Below, in pieces: positions 25,441 to 38,433 of a stretch of 64,000 nucleotides of DNA (its first letter is position 1; each line of letters begins with the position of its first letter). The translations under genes were made by a program, and so were the position numbers. Below the pieces are notes generated by a model, which saw only the letters and a program-made list of their open reading frames with translations, made no database searches and was not told where the DNA came from. Source of the DNA: Quadrisphaera sp. DSM 44207 (GTDB taxonomy: Bacteria; Actinomycetota; Actinomycetes; Actinomycetales; Quadrisphaeraceae); the NCBI RefSeq assembly GCF_900101335.1, contig NZ_FNKA01000003.1, positions 496,001 through 560,000 on the forward strand, read 5' to 3'.

Positions 25441-25552
25441 GCGCGTTGACCGGACGGCGGCGCGAGCAGCGCCTCTGGCAGACTGATCCCCAGGTCCCGG
25501 CTCACGTGCGCGCCCGCGCACGACCCGGCGGCCGCCGACGGAGGAGCCACCC

Positions 25553-25768
25553 ATGAAGAGCGACATCCACCCCGACTACCACGAGACCACCGTGGTGTGC
25601 ACCTGCGGGAACACCTTCACCACCCGCAGCGCCTCGCCGAAGAGCGAGATCCGCGCCGACGTGTGCAGCGCCTGCCACCCGTTCTACACGGGCAAGCAGA
25701 AGATCCTGGACACCGGCGGCCGCGTGGCCCGCTTCCAGCAGCGGTACGGCAACCGCGCCAAGGGCTGA
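25553..25768 (+). CDS. rpmE: Ribosomal protein bL31, zinc-binding form
   Basis: 71 aa. Begins [19 protein letters not shown] and has four Cys (CTCG and CSACH), the zinc-holding C+ paralog used when zinc is plentiful. It bridges the ribosomal subunits at the central protuberance. GGAGGAGCCACC precedes the ATG. The rho-rpmE-prfA order is conserved in actinobacteria. Confidence 0.97.
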   Translation: MKSDIHPDYHETTVVCTCGNTFTTRSASPKSEIRADVCSACHPFYTGKQKILDTGGRVARFQQRYGNRAKG

Positions 25769-25776
25769 GAACGCTC

Positions 25777-25816
25777 CGGACGCCGGCCCGCCCCACCCGG
25801 GGCGGGCCGGCGTCCG
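25777..25816 (+). terminator. 18-bp perfect hairpin after rpmE
   Basis: Arms 25777-25794 and 25799-25816 pair without mismatch over an ACCC tetraloop, beginning 8 nt after the rpmE stop codon. No T run. Confidence 0.8.
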
Positions 25817-25882
25817 TGCGTCCGGGCCCTGCAGCACCGACCTCGTCGCTGCTCCGTCCCCCCGTCGCTGCCCGTCCCTCGT

Positions 25883-26000
25883 CGTGATCATGCATCCCAG
25901 GACCGCGCCATGACCGGAACTGCATGATCACGCGGGAGGAGCGGGCTGGAACTGCATGATCACGCCAGGGAGCGGGTCCGAAGTGCATGATCACCGGAGG
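25883..26000. repeat. 31-bp repeat array B upstream of prfA
   Basis: One forward unit CGTGATCATGCA (25883) faces three reverse units TGCATGATCACG (25921, 25953) and TGCATGATCACC (25984), spaced 32 and 31 bp. Same family and same forward/reverse arrangement as the 19-kb array, without an insert between the halves. The last unit ends 17 nt before the prfA start codon, so the array overlaps the prfA leader. Confidence 0.78.
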
Positions 26001-26012
26001 GACGTGGAGGAG

Positions 26013-27095
26013 ATGAGCGAGGTGCCGGCGCCCGTCGCGGCGCTGCTGGCCGAACACGCCGAGCTGGAGGGGCAGCTGGCCGACCCCGGCGTGCACGTCG
26101 ACCCCGCCCGCGCCCGCACCCTCGCCCGCCGCTACGCGGAGCTGGGCCGCGTCGCCGCCGCGCACGCCGCGTGGCGCCAGGCCGCCGGCGACGCCGAGGC
26201 CGGGCGGCAGCTGGCCGCGGAGGACGCCGCCTTCGCCGCCGAGCTGCCCGCGCTGGAGCGGGCCGCCGCCGAGGCCGAGGAGCAGCTGCGCCGCGTGCTC
26301 GTGCCGCGCGACCCGGACGACGAGCGCGACGTCATCCTCGAGGTCAAGGCGGGGGAGGGCGGCGAGGAGTCCGCCCTGTTCGCCGGGGACCTGCTGCGCA
26401 TGTACCTGCGCTACGCCGAGCGCCTCGGCTGGCGCACCGAGGTCCTCTCGGCCACCGACTCCGACCTCGGCGGCTACAAGGACGTCGCCGTCGCGGTCAA
26501 GGCCCGCGGGGTCGGCGGCGAGGCCGAGGGCCCGTGGGCGCGGCTGAAGTTCGAGGGCGGCGTCCACCGCGTGCAGCGGGTGCCGGTGACGGAGTCCGCA
26601 GGCCGCATCCACACCTCGGCCGTCGGCGTGCTGGTCCTGCCCGAGGCCGAGGAGGTCGAGGTCGCGATCGACCCGAACGACCTGCGCGTCGACGTCTACC
26701 GCTCCTCGGGGCCGGGCGGGCAGTCGGTGAACACCACCGACTCCGCGGTGCGGATCACGCACCTGCCCACCGGCACGGTCGTCTCCTGCCAGAACGAGAA
26801 GTCCCAGCTGCAGAACCGCGAGCAGGCGATGCGGATCCTGCGCGCCCGCCTGCACGCGCAGGCCCAGGAGGCCGCCGACGCCTCGGCGTCCGCCGCGCGC
26901 CGCTCGCAGGTGCGCACGGTCGACCGCTCCGAGCGCATCCGCACCTACAACTACCCGGAGAACCGGATCAGCGACCACCGCACCGGCTACAAGGCGCACA
27001 ACCTCGACCAGGTGCTCGCCGGCGACCTCGACCCGGTCGTGCGCTCGTGCCTGGACGCCGACGCCGCGGCCCGCCTGGCCGCCGCCGGTGGCTGA
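26013..27095 (+). CDS. prfA: Peptide chain release factor 1
   Basis: 360 aa. Starts at ATG 26013 with GTGGAGGAG just before it; the upstream in-frame ATG at 25956 lies inside the repeat array and would add 19 residues of repeat-derived sequence. RF1 signatures: acidic region [38 protein letters not shown], and the peptidyl-tRNA hydrolysis loop [17 protein letters not shown] with GGQ. Recognises UAA and UAG. prmC begins inside its last codons, and PrmC methylates this GGQ glutamine. Confidence 0.97.
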   Translation: MSEVPAPVAALLAEHAELEGQLADPGVHVDPARARTLARRYAELGRVAAAHAAWRQAAGDAEAGRQLAAEDAAFAAELPALERAAAEAEEQLRRVLVPRDPDDERDVILEVKAGEGGEESALFAGDLLRMYLRYAERLGWRTEVLSATDSDLGGYKDVAVAVKARGVGGEAEGPWARLKFEGGVHRVQRVPVTESAGRIHTSAVGVLVLPEAEEVEVAIDPNDLRVDVYRSSGPGGQSVNTTDSAVRITHLPTGTVVSCQNEKSQLQNREQAMRILRARLHAQAQEAADASASAARRSQVRTVDRSERIRTYNYPENRISDHRTGYKAHNLDQVLAGDLDPVVRSCLDADAAARLAAAGG

Positions 27096-27957
27096 CGACC
27101 TCGCGACGGCACTGCGGACGGCGACCGCGCGCCTGGCGGCGGCCGGCGTCCCCTCGCCCCGCGCGGACGCCGAGGCCCTCGCCGCGCACCTGCTCGCCAC
27201 CTCCCGCGGGCAGGTGCTCGCGCTCGCGCTGCGCGGGGCGCCCGCCCCTCACGGCTACGAGGAGCTCGTCGCGCGCCGGGCGGCGCGCACGCCCCTGCAG
27301 CACCTGACCGGCCGCGCCGCGTTCCGCACGGTCGAGCTCGCCGTCGGCCCCGGCGTCTTCGTCCCGCGCCCGGAGACCGAGGTCACCGCCGGGCTGGCCG
27401 TCCAGGCGGCGCAGCGGGTGGCGGCGTCGGGCGCGTCCCCGCTCGTCGTCGACCTGTGCACCGGCTCCGGCGCCATCGCCCTCGCCGTCGCCACCGAGGT
27501 GTCCGGGGCGCGCGTGCACGCCGTCGAGCTCGACCCCGCGGCGCACGCCTGGGCGCTGCGCAACCTCGCCGGCAGCGGCGTGCGGCTGCACCTCGCGGAC
27601 GCCGCGAGCGCCCTGCCCGAGCTCGACGGCGCCGTCGACGTCGTCGTCAGCAACCCGCCCTACGTGCCCCCCGGCGCGGTGCCCCGCGAGGTCGAGGTGC
27701 GCGAGCACGACCCCGCCCGCGCGCTGTACGGGGGCGGGCCGGACGGCCTCGACGTCCCCCGCGCGGTCGTGGCCACCGCCGCGCGCCTGCTGCGCCCGGG
27801 CGGCGTGGTCGCGGTCGAGCACGCGGAGGTGCAGCAGGAGGCGCTGCTGGCCCTGCTGGGCGCGCCGTCGTGGGTGGGGGCGGTCGGGCACGCCGACCTC
27901 GCGGGGCGCCCCCGGTGCGTCGTCGCGCAGCGCACCGGCAGCCCGGCACCGCGGTGA
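27088..27957 (+). CDS. prmC: Release factor glutamine methyltransferase PrmC
   Basis: 289 aa. N-terminal helical domain, then a class I methyltransferase: [23 protein letters not shown] motif [16 protein letters not shown] and the catalytic NPPY ([12 protein letters not shown]). Methylates the GGQ glutamine of RF1 and RF2. GTG 27088 overlaps the end of prfA by 8 bp. Confidence 0.96.
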   Translation: MADDLATALRTATARLAAAGVPSPRADAEALAAHLLATSRGQVLALALRGAPAPHGYEELVARRAARTPLQHLTGRAAFRTVELAVGPGVFVPRPETEVTAGLAVQAAQRVAASGASPLVVDLCTGSGAIALAVATEVSGARVHAVELDPAAHAWALRNLAGSGVRLHLADAASALPELDGAVDVVVSNPPYVPPGAVPREVEVREHDPARALYGGGPDGLDVPRAVVATAARLLRPGGVVAVEHAEVQQEALLALLGAPSWVGAVGHADLAGRPRCVVAQRTGSPAPR

Positions 27958-27970
27958 CACACTGGCCCGT

Positions 27971-28675
27971 GTGAGCAGCCGCTACGACTGCAGCGACCCG
28001 GCGCAGCGCGCGGCGGGCCTGCGCCACGCCCGCGACGCCCTGGCGCGCGGGGAGCTCGTCGTGCTGCCCACGGACACCGTCCCCGGCGTGGCCGCCGACG
28101 CGTTCTCCGCCGGCGCGGTGGCGGGCCTGCTCGCCGCCAAGGGGCGCGGCCGCTCCATGCCGCCGCCCGTGCTCGTCCCCGACGGGCGCACCCTCGACGG
28201 CCTGGCGCTCGACGTCCCGGCCCAGGCGCGGGCCCTGGCGGAGCGGTTCTGGCCCGGCGCCCTGACGCTGGTCTGCCGCGCTCAGCCGTCGCTGGCGTGG
28301 GACCTCGGGGACACCGGCGGCACCGTGGCCGTGCGGGTGCCCGACCACGACCTCGCCCGCGAGCTGCTCGCGCAGACCGGCCCGCTCGCCGTCAGCAGCG
28401 CCAACCGCACGGGCCGCCCTCCGGCGGCGACGGCGGCGGCGGCGCAGGAGCAGCTGGGGGAGTCCGTGGCCGTCTACCTCGACGACGGCGCGCCGCCGCG
28501 CCCGGACGCCCCGCCGTCCACCATCGTCGACGCCACCGGCCCCCGGCTGGCGGTGCTGCGCGTCGGGGCCCTGGACGTCGCGGAGCTGGCGCGGGTGGCG
28601 CCCGACCTCGCCCCCGACCTGGCCCACGACGGCCCCTCCTCCGAGGCGGCCGGGCGGGAGGACCAGCCCGGGTGA
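27971..28675 (+). CDS. L-threonylcarbamoyladenylate synthase (Sua5/YrdC family)
   Basis: 234 aa. YrdC fold: LARGELVVLPTDTVPGVAADAF, KGRGRSMPPPVLV, AERFWPGALTLV, VAVRVPDHDLARELL, GPLAVSSANRTGRPP. It makes threonylcarbamoyl-AMP from Thr, bicarbonate and ATP for the t6A37 modification of ANN-decoding tRNAs. Slightly longer than TsaC, with an acidic tail, and lacking the Sua5 C-terminal domain. It starts 13 nt after prmC, and its TGA overlaps the GTG of the next gene by 4 bp. Confidence 0.94.
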   Translation: MSSRYDCSDPAQRAAGLRHARDALARGELVVLPTDTVPGVAADAFSAGAVAGLLAAKGRGRSMPPPVLVPDGRTLDGLALDVPAQARALAERFWPGALTLVCRAQPSLAWDLGDTGGTVAVRVPDHDLARELLAQTGPLAVSSANRTGRPPAATAAAAQEQLGESVAVYLDDGAPPRPDAPPSTIVDATGPRLAVLRVGALDVAELARVAPDLAPDLAHDGPSSEAAGREDQPG

Positions 28676-29796
28676 GGGCCTATCTGTTCCTCATGCTGCT
28701 CGCGGCCGGCACCACCTACCTGGCGACGCCGCTGGCCCGCCGCTTCGCCGAGCGCAGCCGGGCGATGACGCCCGTGCGCGACCGCGACGTGCACAGCGTG
28801 CCGACCCCGCGCCTGGGCGGGCTCGCGATGCTCGCGGGCGTCGCCGTCGCCTTCGTCGTCGCCAGCCGCATGCCGTTCCTGCGCGACCTGTTCACCTCCG
28901 ACAACGGGCCGTGGGCGGTGCTCGGCGCGGCGGCCATCGTCAGCCTCCTCGGCGTCGCGGACGACGTGTGGGGCCTGGACGCCCTCACCAAGCTCGCGGG
29001 CCAGGTGCTCGCCGCCGGCCTGCTCGCCTGGCAGGGCGTGCAGCTGGTCAGCCTGCCCGTGGGTGGGGTCACCGTCGGGTCGAGCACCTTCTTCCTCGTG
29101 CTCACGGTGCTCGCCGTGGTGGTCGCCGTCAACGCGGTGAACTTCGTCGACGGCCTCGACGGCCTCGCCGCGGGCGTGACCGGCATCGGCGGGGCGGCGT
29201 TCTTCGTCTACACCTACCTGCTCACGCGCGACGCCAGCCCCGACGACTACTCCAACCTCGCGTCCCTGACCGTCGCGGTGCTGGTCGGGGTGTGCCTGGG
29301 CTTCCTGCCGCACAACGCCCACCCGGCGCGCATCTTCATGGGCGACTCCGGGTCGATGCTCATCGGCCTGCTGCTGGCCTCCTCGGCCATCGCGGTGACC
29401 GGGCAGGTGGACCCGGCGGTGGTCTCGCGCGCCGACCTCGTGCCGGCGTTCCTGCCGGTGCTGCTGCCGGTGGCGGTGCTGATGCTGCCCCTGACCGACC
29501 TGCTGCTGGCGGTGGTGCGCCGCATGCTCGCCGGCCAGTCGCCGTTCTCCGCCGACCGCCTGCACCTGCACCACCGGCTGCTCGACCTCGGCCACACGCA
29601 CCGGCGGGCGGTGTGGATCCTCTACCTGTGGACGGCGGTGGTCGCGTTCGGGGCGGTGTCGCTGGCGTTCGTGCCGCTGGCGGTCGCGCTGCCGGTGTGG
29701 GGCTCCGCGCTCGCGGTGACGGCGCTGCTGACGACCGGCCCCGGGCGCCTGAGCGCCGCCCGCCGCTCCGGCGCGCTGCACGTGCCGCGCCGCTGA
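28672..29796 (+). CDS. wecA: MraY/WecA-family undecaprenyl-phosphate glycosyl-1-phosphate transferase
   Basis: 374 aa, about 11 membrane segments. Substrate and metal motifs: VHSVPTPRLGGLAM, the Asp pair in NFVDGLDGLAAG, IFMGDSGSMLIG, and the nucleotide-sugar motif RLHLHHRLLDLGHTHRRA, which marks the WecA/TagO branch rather than MraY. It transfers GlcNAc-1-phosphate to polyprenyl phosphate, the first step in arabinogalactan- or teichoic-type polymer synthesis. This gene precedes the atp operon in many actinobacteria. Repeats of 13 bp start at its stop codon. Confidence 0.92.
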   Translation: MRAYLFLMLLAAGTTYLATPLARRFAERSRAMTPVRDRDVHSVPTPRLGGLAMLAGVAVAFVVASRMPFLRDLFTSDNGPWAVLGAAAIVSLLGVADDVWGLDALTKLAGQVLAAGLLAWQGVQLVSLPVGGVTVGSSTFFLVLTVLAVVVAVNAVNFVDGLDGLAAGVTGIGGAAFFVYTYLLTRDASPDDYSNLASLTVAVLVGVCLGFLPHNAHPARIFMGDSGSMLIGLLLASSAIAVTGQVDPAVVSRADLVPAFLPVLLPVAVLMLPLTDLLLAVVRRMLAGQSPFSADRLHLHHRLLDLGHTHRRAVWILYLWTAVVAFGAVSLAFVPLAVALPVWGSALAVTALLTTGPGRLSAARRSGALHVPRR

Positions 29797-29859
29797 CCAG
29801 CGCCGCTGACGAGCGCCGCTGACGAGCGCCGCTGACGAGCGCCGCTGGACGAGCGCCGC
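29794..29859 (+). repeat. Five tandem 13-bp repeats starting at the wecA stop codon
   Basis: TGACCAGCGCCGC, three copies of TGACGAGCGCCGC and TGGACGAGCGCCGC follow without gap. The first base is the T of the wecA stop codon. A unit of 13 puts the TGA copies in successive frames. Confidence 0.88.
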
Positions 29860-29900
29860 TGGACGACGTCGCGGCCGCGGAGGGGGTCCGCCGCGGCCGA

Positions 29901-29906
29901 TACGAT
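29901..29906 (+). promoter_or_regulatory. Candidate -10 box (TACGAT) of the atp operon
   Basis: TACGAT lies 37 nt before GTG 29944, which has its own ribosome site. A nearby ATG at 29905 overlaps this box and is therefore an unlikely start. No clear -35. Confidence 0.4.
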
Positions 29907-29943
29907 GCCCGCGTCGAAGCTCCCCACCGGTCGGAGGCCCCTG

Positions 29944-30405
29944 GTGCGACCTGCGCAGCCGCAGGACCCCTACCGCGCGATGCTCCGCGGCGGCCTCGTG
30001 CCGACCCTCGTGGTCGCCGTCCTGGCGCTGGCCGTGGCGGTCGCTACGGGCGGCGCGCGCGGCGCCGCCGGCAGCCTCCTCGCCAGCGCGGTCGTCGTCG
30101 CCAGCTTCTCCTCGGGCCTCCTCGTGCTCTCCCGGGTCGCCCGCACGGCCCCGCCGATCACCGTGATGGCCGTGGCGCTGCTCACGTACACCACCAAGGT
30201 CGGGCTGCTCGGGCTGCTGCTCCTCCTCGTCGGGGGTGCGAGCTGGCTGTCGGGCGACGCCTTCGGGCTGACGGCGGTCGCCACGGCCCTCGTCTGGCTC
30301 GCGGGGGAGCTTCGGGCCTTCACGCGCGTGCGCACGCTCGTCTTCGACGAGAGCGGGCCCGCGCGGGGCGCGAACCCCGGCGCGGCTAGCATGACCGCCC
30401 GATGA
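29944..30405 (+). CDS. ATP synthase I-like membrane protein
   Basis: 153 aa from GTG 29944, with TCGGAGG 6 nt upstream. Four hydrophobic segments (LVPTLVVAVLALAVAVATGG, AAGSLLASAVVVASFSSGLLVL, PITVMAVALLTYTTKVGLLG and a last Ala/Val-rich one), the AtpI-type fold that assists c-ring assembly or magnesium transport. Identification rests mainly on topology and position at the head of the atp operon. ATGA overlap with the next gene. Confidence 0.7.
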   Translation: MRPAQPQDPYRAMLRGGLVPTLVVAVLALAVAVATGGARGAAGSLLASAVVVASFSSGLLVLSRVARTAPPITVMAVALLTYTTKVGLLGLLLLLVGGASWLSGDAFGLTAVATALVWLAGELRAFTRVRTLVFDESGPARGANPGAASMTAR

Positions 30406-30683
30406 CCGACCCTCCACCACCCCTCGGCCGACGGGCCCGCGAGGCGGCCGTGCGCGCCGAGCGCGAGCGGCTGTGGAGCGCGGGCGGGCTGCCCGAGGCG
30501 GGTGCCTGGCACGTGATGTCCCTCCTGCTGACCGGCGTGCTGCTCTTCGGCGGCGGCGGGTGGCTGCTGGGGCGGTGGCTGGAGCAGCCGTGGCCGACCC
30601 CGGTCGGGCTGGTGCTGGGGACGGCCGCTGCGATGACCAGCGTGTGGTTCCGCTACGGTGTCGACCGCTCGCGGCGGCAGTGA
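30402..30683 (+). CDS. AtpZ/AtpI-family small membrane protein
   Basis: 93 aa. A charged N-terminus (RRAREAAVRAERERLW) is followed by two hydrophobic helices (WHVMSLLLTGVLLFGGGGWLLG and TPVGLVLGTAAAMTSVWFRYG). The WLLGRWLE...P...G pattern is typical of AtpZ-like proteins encoded before atpB. Overlaps the preceding gene by 4 bp. A 132-bp spacer separates it from atpB. Confidence 0.7.
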   Translation: MTDPPPPLGRRAREAAVRAERERLWSAGGLPEAGAWHVMSLLLTGVLLFGGGGWLLGRWLEQPWPTPVGLVLGTAAAMTSVWFRYGVDRSRRQ

Positions 30684-30815
30684 GCAGCGCGTGACCGGCA
30701 CCGAGGTCGGCGTCGTCGCCGGCGCGGTGGCCGGCCCGGTGCCACCGCCGCCGCGTCGGGGTCGCCGCCGAGAGCACCACCGACCGACCGACCGCCGTCC
30801 ATCGGAGGACCTGCT

Positions 30816-31604
30816 GTGAGCCTGAGGGTTCCGACCGCCGCGAGCGAGGGCTTCGAAGCTCCCACCGCGGAGGAGTTCTGGCAGCCCCTGGTCGGGGAGG
30901 GCGCCTTCGCGCTGACCCGCCCGATGGTCCTCATGGCGCTGGCGACGCTCATCGTCGGTGCGGTCATGGTGCTCGGCACCCGCCGCCTGGCCGTGGTGCC
31001 GGGCAAGGGTCAGGCGGCCCTGGAGGGCGTCTACGGGATCGTCCGCAACTCCATCGCGCGGGACATGATCGGTGCGGCGCACTTCCGGCCGCACCTGCCG
31101 CTGCTGTTCAGCCTCTTCACGCTGATCCTCGTCAACAACCTGTTCGGGATCATCCCGCCGCTGCAGTACCCGACGATGTCGCGCATCGGCTTCCCGATCG
31201 CGCTGACCCTCTTCGTCTACGTCGTCTACCTGGGGATCGGCATTCGCCGCAAGGGCGTCGGCGGCTACCTGCGGGGCCTCGTGCCGCACGGGCTGCCCGC
31301 GGCGGTCGTGCCGCTGATCTTCCTCCTCGAGCTGATCACGTACTTCGTCACCCGGCCCGTGACCCTCGCCCTGCGACTGTTCGGCAACATGTTCGCCGGC
31401 CACATCCTGCTGCTGCTCTTCGCGCTCGGCGGGGAGTACATGCTCACGCACGGCGGCCTCGGCCTGAAGCTCGTCTCGATCCCGACCTTCCTGATGGCCT
31501 TCGTCCTGACGGTCTTCGAGCTGCTGATCGAGTTCCTGCAGGCCTACATCTTCACGCTGCTCGCCGCCTTCTACATCGCCGACTCGTACGCCGAGGAGCA
31601 CTGA
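30816..31604 (+). CDS. atpB: ATP synthase subunit a
   Basis: 262 aa, integral membrane Fo subunit that forms the proton half-channels. The essential stator Arg lies in [15 protein letters not shown] (about residue 186). Other motifs: [19 protein letters not shown] and the C-terminal [26 protein letters not shown] start with CGGAGG 9 nt upstream. Confidence 0.97.
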   Translation: MSLRVPTAASEGFEAPTAEEFWQPLVGEGAFALTRPMVLMALATLIVGAVMVLGTRRLAVVPGKGQAALEGVYGIVRNSIARDMIGAAHFRPHLPLLFSLFTLILVNNLFGIIPPLQYPTMSRIGFPIALTLFVYVVYLGIGIRRKGVGGYLRGLVPHGLPAAVVPLIFLLELITYFVTRPVTLALRLFGNMFAGHILLLLFALGGEYMLTHGGLGLKLVSIPTFLMAFVLTVFELLIEFLQAYIFTLLAAFYIADSYAEEH

Positions 31605-31714
31605 GCGCCCGGGGCGCCCGCAGACCAGCACGACCCCGGACAGCACCACCCGGGGCAGCACCACCCCCAGCCGCGGCGCCGGACGGCGCCACGACCGAGA
31701 GGAAACAGAGGGAC

Positions 31715-32629
<915 letters not shown>

Positions 32630-32630
<1 letters not shown>

Positions 32631-33439
32631 TGCGCGGGCAGTCCCGCGACTCCCTGGCCGCGGCGGACGACCGGCTCGAGGCGCTCCTGCCGTCGGTCGA
32701 CGCCGGCCGGCTGGGGGAGGAGCTGTTCGCCGTCGTCCGGCTGCTGGACTCCTCGGCCGGCCTGCGGCGAGCGGTGACGGACCCGGCGCGGGAGGAGGCC
32801 GACCGCGCGGCGCTGGTCACCCGGCTGCTGCGGGGCCAGGTCCAGGAGAGCACCGCGGACGTCGTCGCGGGCGTCGTGCGCCAGCGCTGGTCCGAGCCGC
32901 GCGACCTCGTCGACGCGCTCGAGCGCCTGGGCACCGTCGCGCTGCTGGCGTCGGCGGAGCAGCAGGGCGCCCTCGAGACGCTGGAGGAGGAGGTCTTCCG
33001 CTTCTCCCGCCTGGTGGCGGCGGACGACGCGCTCGCCCGCGCCCTGGGCGACCGCACGGCGGCGCCCGAGCGGCGCGGCGCCCTCGTCGACCGGCTGCTG
33101 GCCGGGCGGGCGCTGGAGCAGACGCGCGCGCTGGTGCGCCAGGCCGTGGTGGCCCCGCGCGGGCGCCGCCTCGAGGCCGCGCTGCAGGACGTCCTGGAGC
33201 TGGCCGCGCGGCGCCGCCAGCGGCTCGTGGCGGTCGTCACGGCCGCCTCGCCGTTGACCCCGTCACAGCAGCAGCGCCTGGCCGCCGCGCTGGGAAGGGT
33301 CTACGGCCGCGGGGTGCTGGTAGAGGTGGACGTCGATCCCGAGGTCCTCGGCGGCGTGCGCGTGCAGGTCGGCGACGAGGTCCTCGACGCCACGGTCGTC
33401 AGCCGGCTCGCGGAGGCCCGCCGGCGGCTCGCCGGCTGA
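32630..33439 (+). CDS. atpH: ATP synthase subunit delta
   Basis: 269 aa, the long actinobacterial OSCP/delta form linking F1 to the b stalk. N-terminal helical bundle (RDSLAAADDRLEALLP), C-terminal motif YGRGVLVEVDVDPEVLGGVR and VQVGDEVLDATVVSRLAEAR. Cytoplasmic face. The stop codon is followed by a repeat-rich 144-bp spacer before atpA. Confidence 0.95.
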
Positions 33440-33464
33440 ACCACCGGCCACCGGCCACCGGCGG

Positions 33465-33520
33465 CACAGCACCACCGGCACAGCACCACCGGCACAGCAC
33501 CACGGGCACAGCACCACCAG
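33465..33520 (+). repeat. Four tandem 14-bp repeats in the atpH-atpA spacer
   Basis: CACAGCACCACCGG occurs four times in a row (last two with one change each), preceded by three CCACCGG units and followed by two AGCACCACCCGAGCA copies. C/A-rich and unstructured, this would lie inside the operon mRNA just before atpA and may affect its translation or Rho access. Confidence 0.75.
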
Positions 33521-33583
33521 CACCACCCGAGCAGCGCCAGCACCACCCGAGCACCGCACCAGAGCAGAGAGCAGGGACAGACG

Positions 33584-35215
33584 ATGGCGGAGCTGACCAT
33601 CCGGCCGGAGGAGATCCGGGACGCCCTCGAGGAGTTCGTCTCCTCCTACACCCCCGACGCGGCCTCGCGCGAGGAGGTCGGGGTCGTCACCGAGGCCGGC
33701 GACGGCATCGCCCGCGTCGAGGGCCTGCCCAGCGTCATGGCCAACGAGCTGCTGCGCTTCGAGGACGGCACGCTCGGCCTCGCGCAGAACCTCGAGGACC
33801 GCGAGATCGGCGTCGTCGTGCTCGGCGAGTTCCGCGGCATCGACGCCGGCCAGACCGTGCACCGCACCGGGGAGATCCTCTCCGTGCCGGTCGGCGACGC
33901 CTTCCTCGGCCGCGTCGTGGACCCCCTGGGCAACCCGCTCGACGGCCGCGGCGAGATCGTCGCCGAGGCCCGGCGCGCCCTGGAGCTGCAGGCGCCGTCG
34001 GTGGTGCAGCGCAAGTCGGTGCACGAGCCGCTGCAGACCGGCATCAAGGCGATCGACGCCATGACCCCGATCGGCCGCGGCCAGCGCCAGCTGGTCATCG
34101 GCGACCGCCAGGTCGGCAAGACCGCCGTGTGCATCGACACGATCATCAACCAGAAGGCCGACTGGGAGTCGGGCGACCCCACGAAGCAGGTCCGCTGCAT
34201 CTACGTCGCCGTCGGCCAGAAGGGCTCGACGATCGCCAGCGTGCGCGGGGCCCTCGAGGACGCCGGCGCGATGGAGTACACGACCATCGTGGCGGCCCCG
34301 GCCTCCGACCCCGCCGGGTTCAAGTACCTGGCCCCCTACACCGGCTCGGCCATCGGCCAGCACTGGATGTACGGCGGCAAGCACGTCCTCATCGTCTTCG
34401 ACGACCTGTCGAAGCAGGCCGAGGCCTACCGCGCGGTCTCGCTGCTGCTGCGCCGCCCGCCGGGCCGCGAGGCGTACCCCGGGGACGTCTTCTACCTGCA
34501 CTCCCGCCTGCTGGAGCGCTGCGCGAAGCTGTCCGACGAGCTGGGGGCCGGGTCGATGACCGGCCTGCCGCTGATCGAGACGAAGGCGAACGACGTCTCG
34601 GCGTACATCCCGACGAACGTCATCTCCATCACCGACGGGCAGATCTTCCTCGAGTCCGACCTGTTCAACGCCAACCAGCGCCCGGCGGTCAACGTCGGCG
34701 TCTCGGTCTCCCGCGTCGGCGGCGACGCGCAGATCAAGGCGATGAAGAAGGTCTCCGGCACGCTGAAGATCGACCTCGCGCAGTACCGCTCGCTGGAGGC
34801 GTTCGCGATGTTCGCCTCCGACCTCGACGCGGCCTCGCGCAACCAGCTCTCCCGCGGCCAGCGGCTGATGGAGCTGCTCAAGCAGCCCCAGTACAGCCCG
34901 TTCCCGGTCGAGGAGCAGGTGGTGTCCATCTGGATGGGCACCACCGGCAAGCTGGACCCGGTGCCGGTGGAGGACGTGCGCCGCTTCGAGCGCGAGTTCC
35001 TCGACCACCTGCGCCGCCACGACGTCGCGCTGCCGGTCATCCGCGAGACGGGCCAGTTCTCCGACGACACGATCCAGGCGCTGGAGACCGAGGTGGCCCG
35101 GTTCACGCAGGGCTTCCGGGCCTCCGCGGACGGCGGCGGCGCACCGGCGCAGGAGCAGGGCGACGGCCAGGACGCCGACGTCCAGCAGGAGCGGATCGTC
35201 CGCCAGGCCCGCTGA
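33584..35215 (+). CDS. atpA: ATP synthase subunit alpha
   Basis: 543 aa, non-catalytic nucleotide-binding F1 subunit. P-loop [10 protein letters not shown] near residue 174, [13 protein letters not shown], and [32 protein letters not shown] broken into the usual blocks. Acidic/Gln C-terminal tail ([16 protein letters not shown]). ATG start. Confidence 0.98.
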   Translation: MAELTIRPEEIRDALEEFVSSYTPDAASREEVGVVTEAGDGIARVEGLPSVMANELLRFEDGTLGLAQNLEDREIGVVVLGEFRGIDAGQTVHRTGEILSVPVGDAFLGRVVDPLGNPLDGRGEIVAEARRALELQAPSVVQRKSVHEPLQTGIKAIDAMTPIGRGQRQLVIGDRQVGKTAVCIDTIINQKADWESGDPTKQVRCIYVAVGQKGSTIASVRGALEDAGAMEYTTIVAAPASDPAGFKYLAPYTGSAIGQHWMYGGKHVLIVFDDLSKQAEAYRAVSLLLRRPPGREAYPGDVFYLHSRLLERCAKLSDELGAGSMTGLPLIETKANDVSAYIPTNVISITDGQIFLESDLFNANQRPAVNVGVSVSRVGGDAQIKAMKKVSGTLKIDLAQYRSLEAFAMFASDLDAASRNQLSRGQRLMELLKQPQYSPFPVEEQVVSIWMGTTGKLDPVPVEDVRRFEREFLDHLRRHDVALPVIRETGQFSDDTIQALETEVARFTQGFRASADGGGAPAQEQGDGQDADVQQERIVRQAR

Positions 35216-35273
35216 GGCGGGCGCGGACGGTCACGAGCAGCACGGGTCACCGGCGAAGGACGGGACGGACGAG

Positions 35274-37958
<2,685 letters not shown>

Positions 37959-37974
37959 GGGCGCAGGACCGGGC

Positions 37975-38433
37975 GTGGAGCAGCTGGTGCTGGCGGTCGC
38001 CGTCGCAGCAGCGCTCGTCGTCCTGGTCCTCGTCCTCTTCGCGCTGCGCCGCTGGTTGCTGACCCGCACCAGGGGCGCGTTCGACTGCTCGGTGCGGCTG
38101 CAGGGCCGTCCCGGCGCCCGGGCGGGCCGGGGCCGGCAGGGGCGCGGGTGGTCCCAGGGCGTGGCCCGCTTCGGCAGCGACCGGGTCGACTGGTGGAAGG
38201 TGTTCTCCCTCTCGCCGCGCCCGGGCGGCACCTGGGCGCGCGACGACCTGTCGGTCGTGGAGCGCCGCCCGCCCGGTCACGGCGAGGTCGACGCCGTCCT
38301 GCCCGACGCCGTGGTCGTGCGCTGCTGCCTGCGGGGGCGGCCGCTGGAGCTGGCGATGACCCAGGAGGCCTACACGGGCTTCGCGTCGTGGCTGGAGGCC
38401 GCGCCGCCCGGACCGCGGTCGCGGGTGACCTGA
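37975..38433 (+). CDS. DUF2550 domain membrane protein
   Basis: 152 aa. One N-terminal membrane helix (LVLAVAVAAALVVLVLVLFAL), then a soluble domain with RGAFDCSVRL, WSQGVARFGSDRVDWWKVFS and the C-terminal EAYTGFASWLEAAPPG. The family is found between atpC and murA throughout actinobacteria; its function is unknown. murA starts immediately after its stop codon. Confidence 0.88.
   Translation: MEQLVLAVAVAAALVVLVLVLFALRRWLLTRTRGAFDCSVRLQGRPGARAGRGRQGRGWSQGVARFGSDRVDWWKVFSLSPRPGGTWARDDLSVVERRPPGHGEVDAVLPDAVVVRCCLRGRPLELAMTQEAYTGFASWLEAAPPGPRSRVT

Noticed and set aside
19059-26000. CRISPR array
   Set aside because: The 31-bp repeats have only 12 conserved bases, the intervening stretches resemble each other instead of being unique, units occur in both orientations and no cas genes are present.
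29905-29943. ATG 29905 as start of the AtpI-like gene
   Set aside because: It overlaps the best -10 box (TACGAT) and has no ribosome site. GTG 29944 has TCGGAGG at good distance.
37959-37974. Frameshift hiding the epsilon C-terminal domain
   Set aside because: Only 16 bp separate atpC from the DUF2550 start, and the following frame is a membrane helix. There is no room for a helical hairpin.
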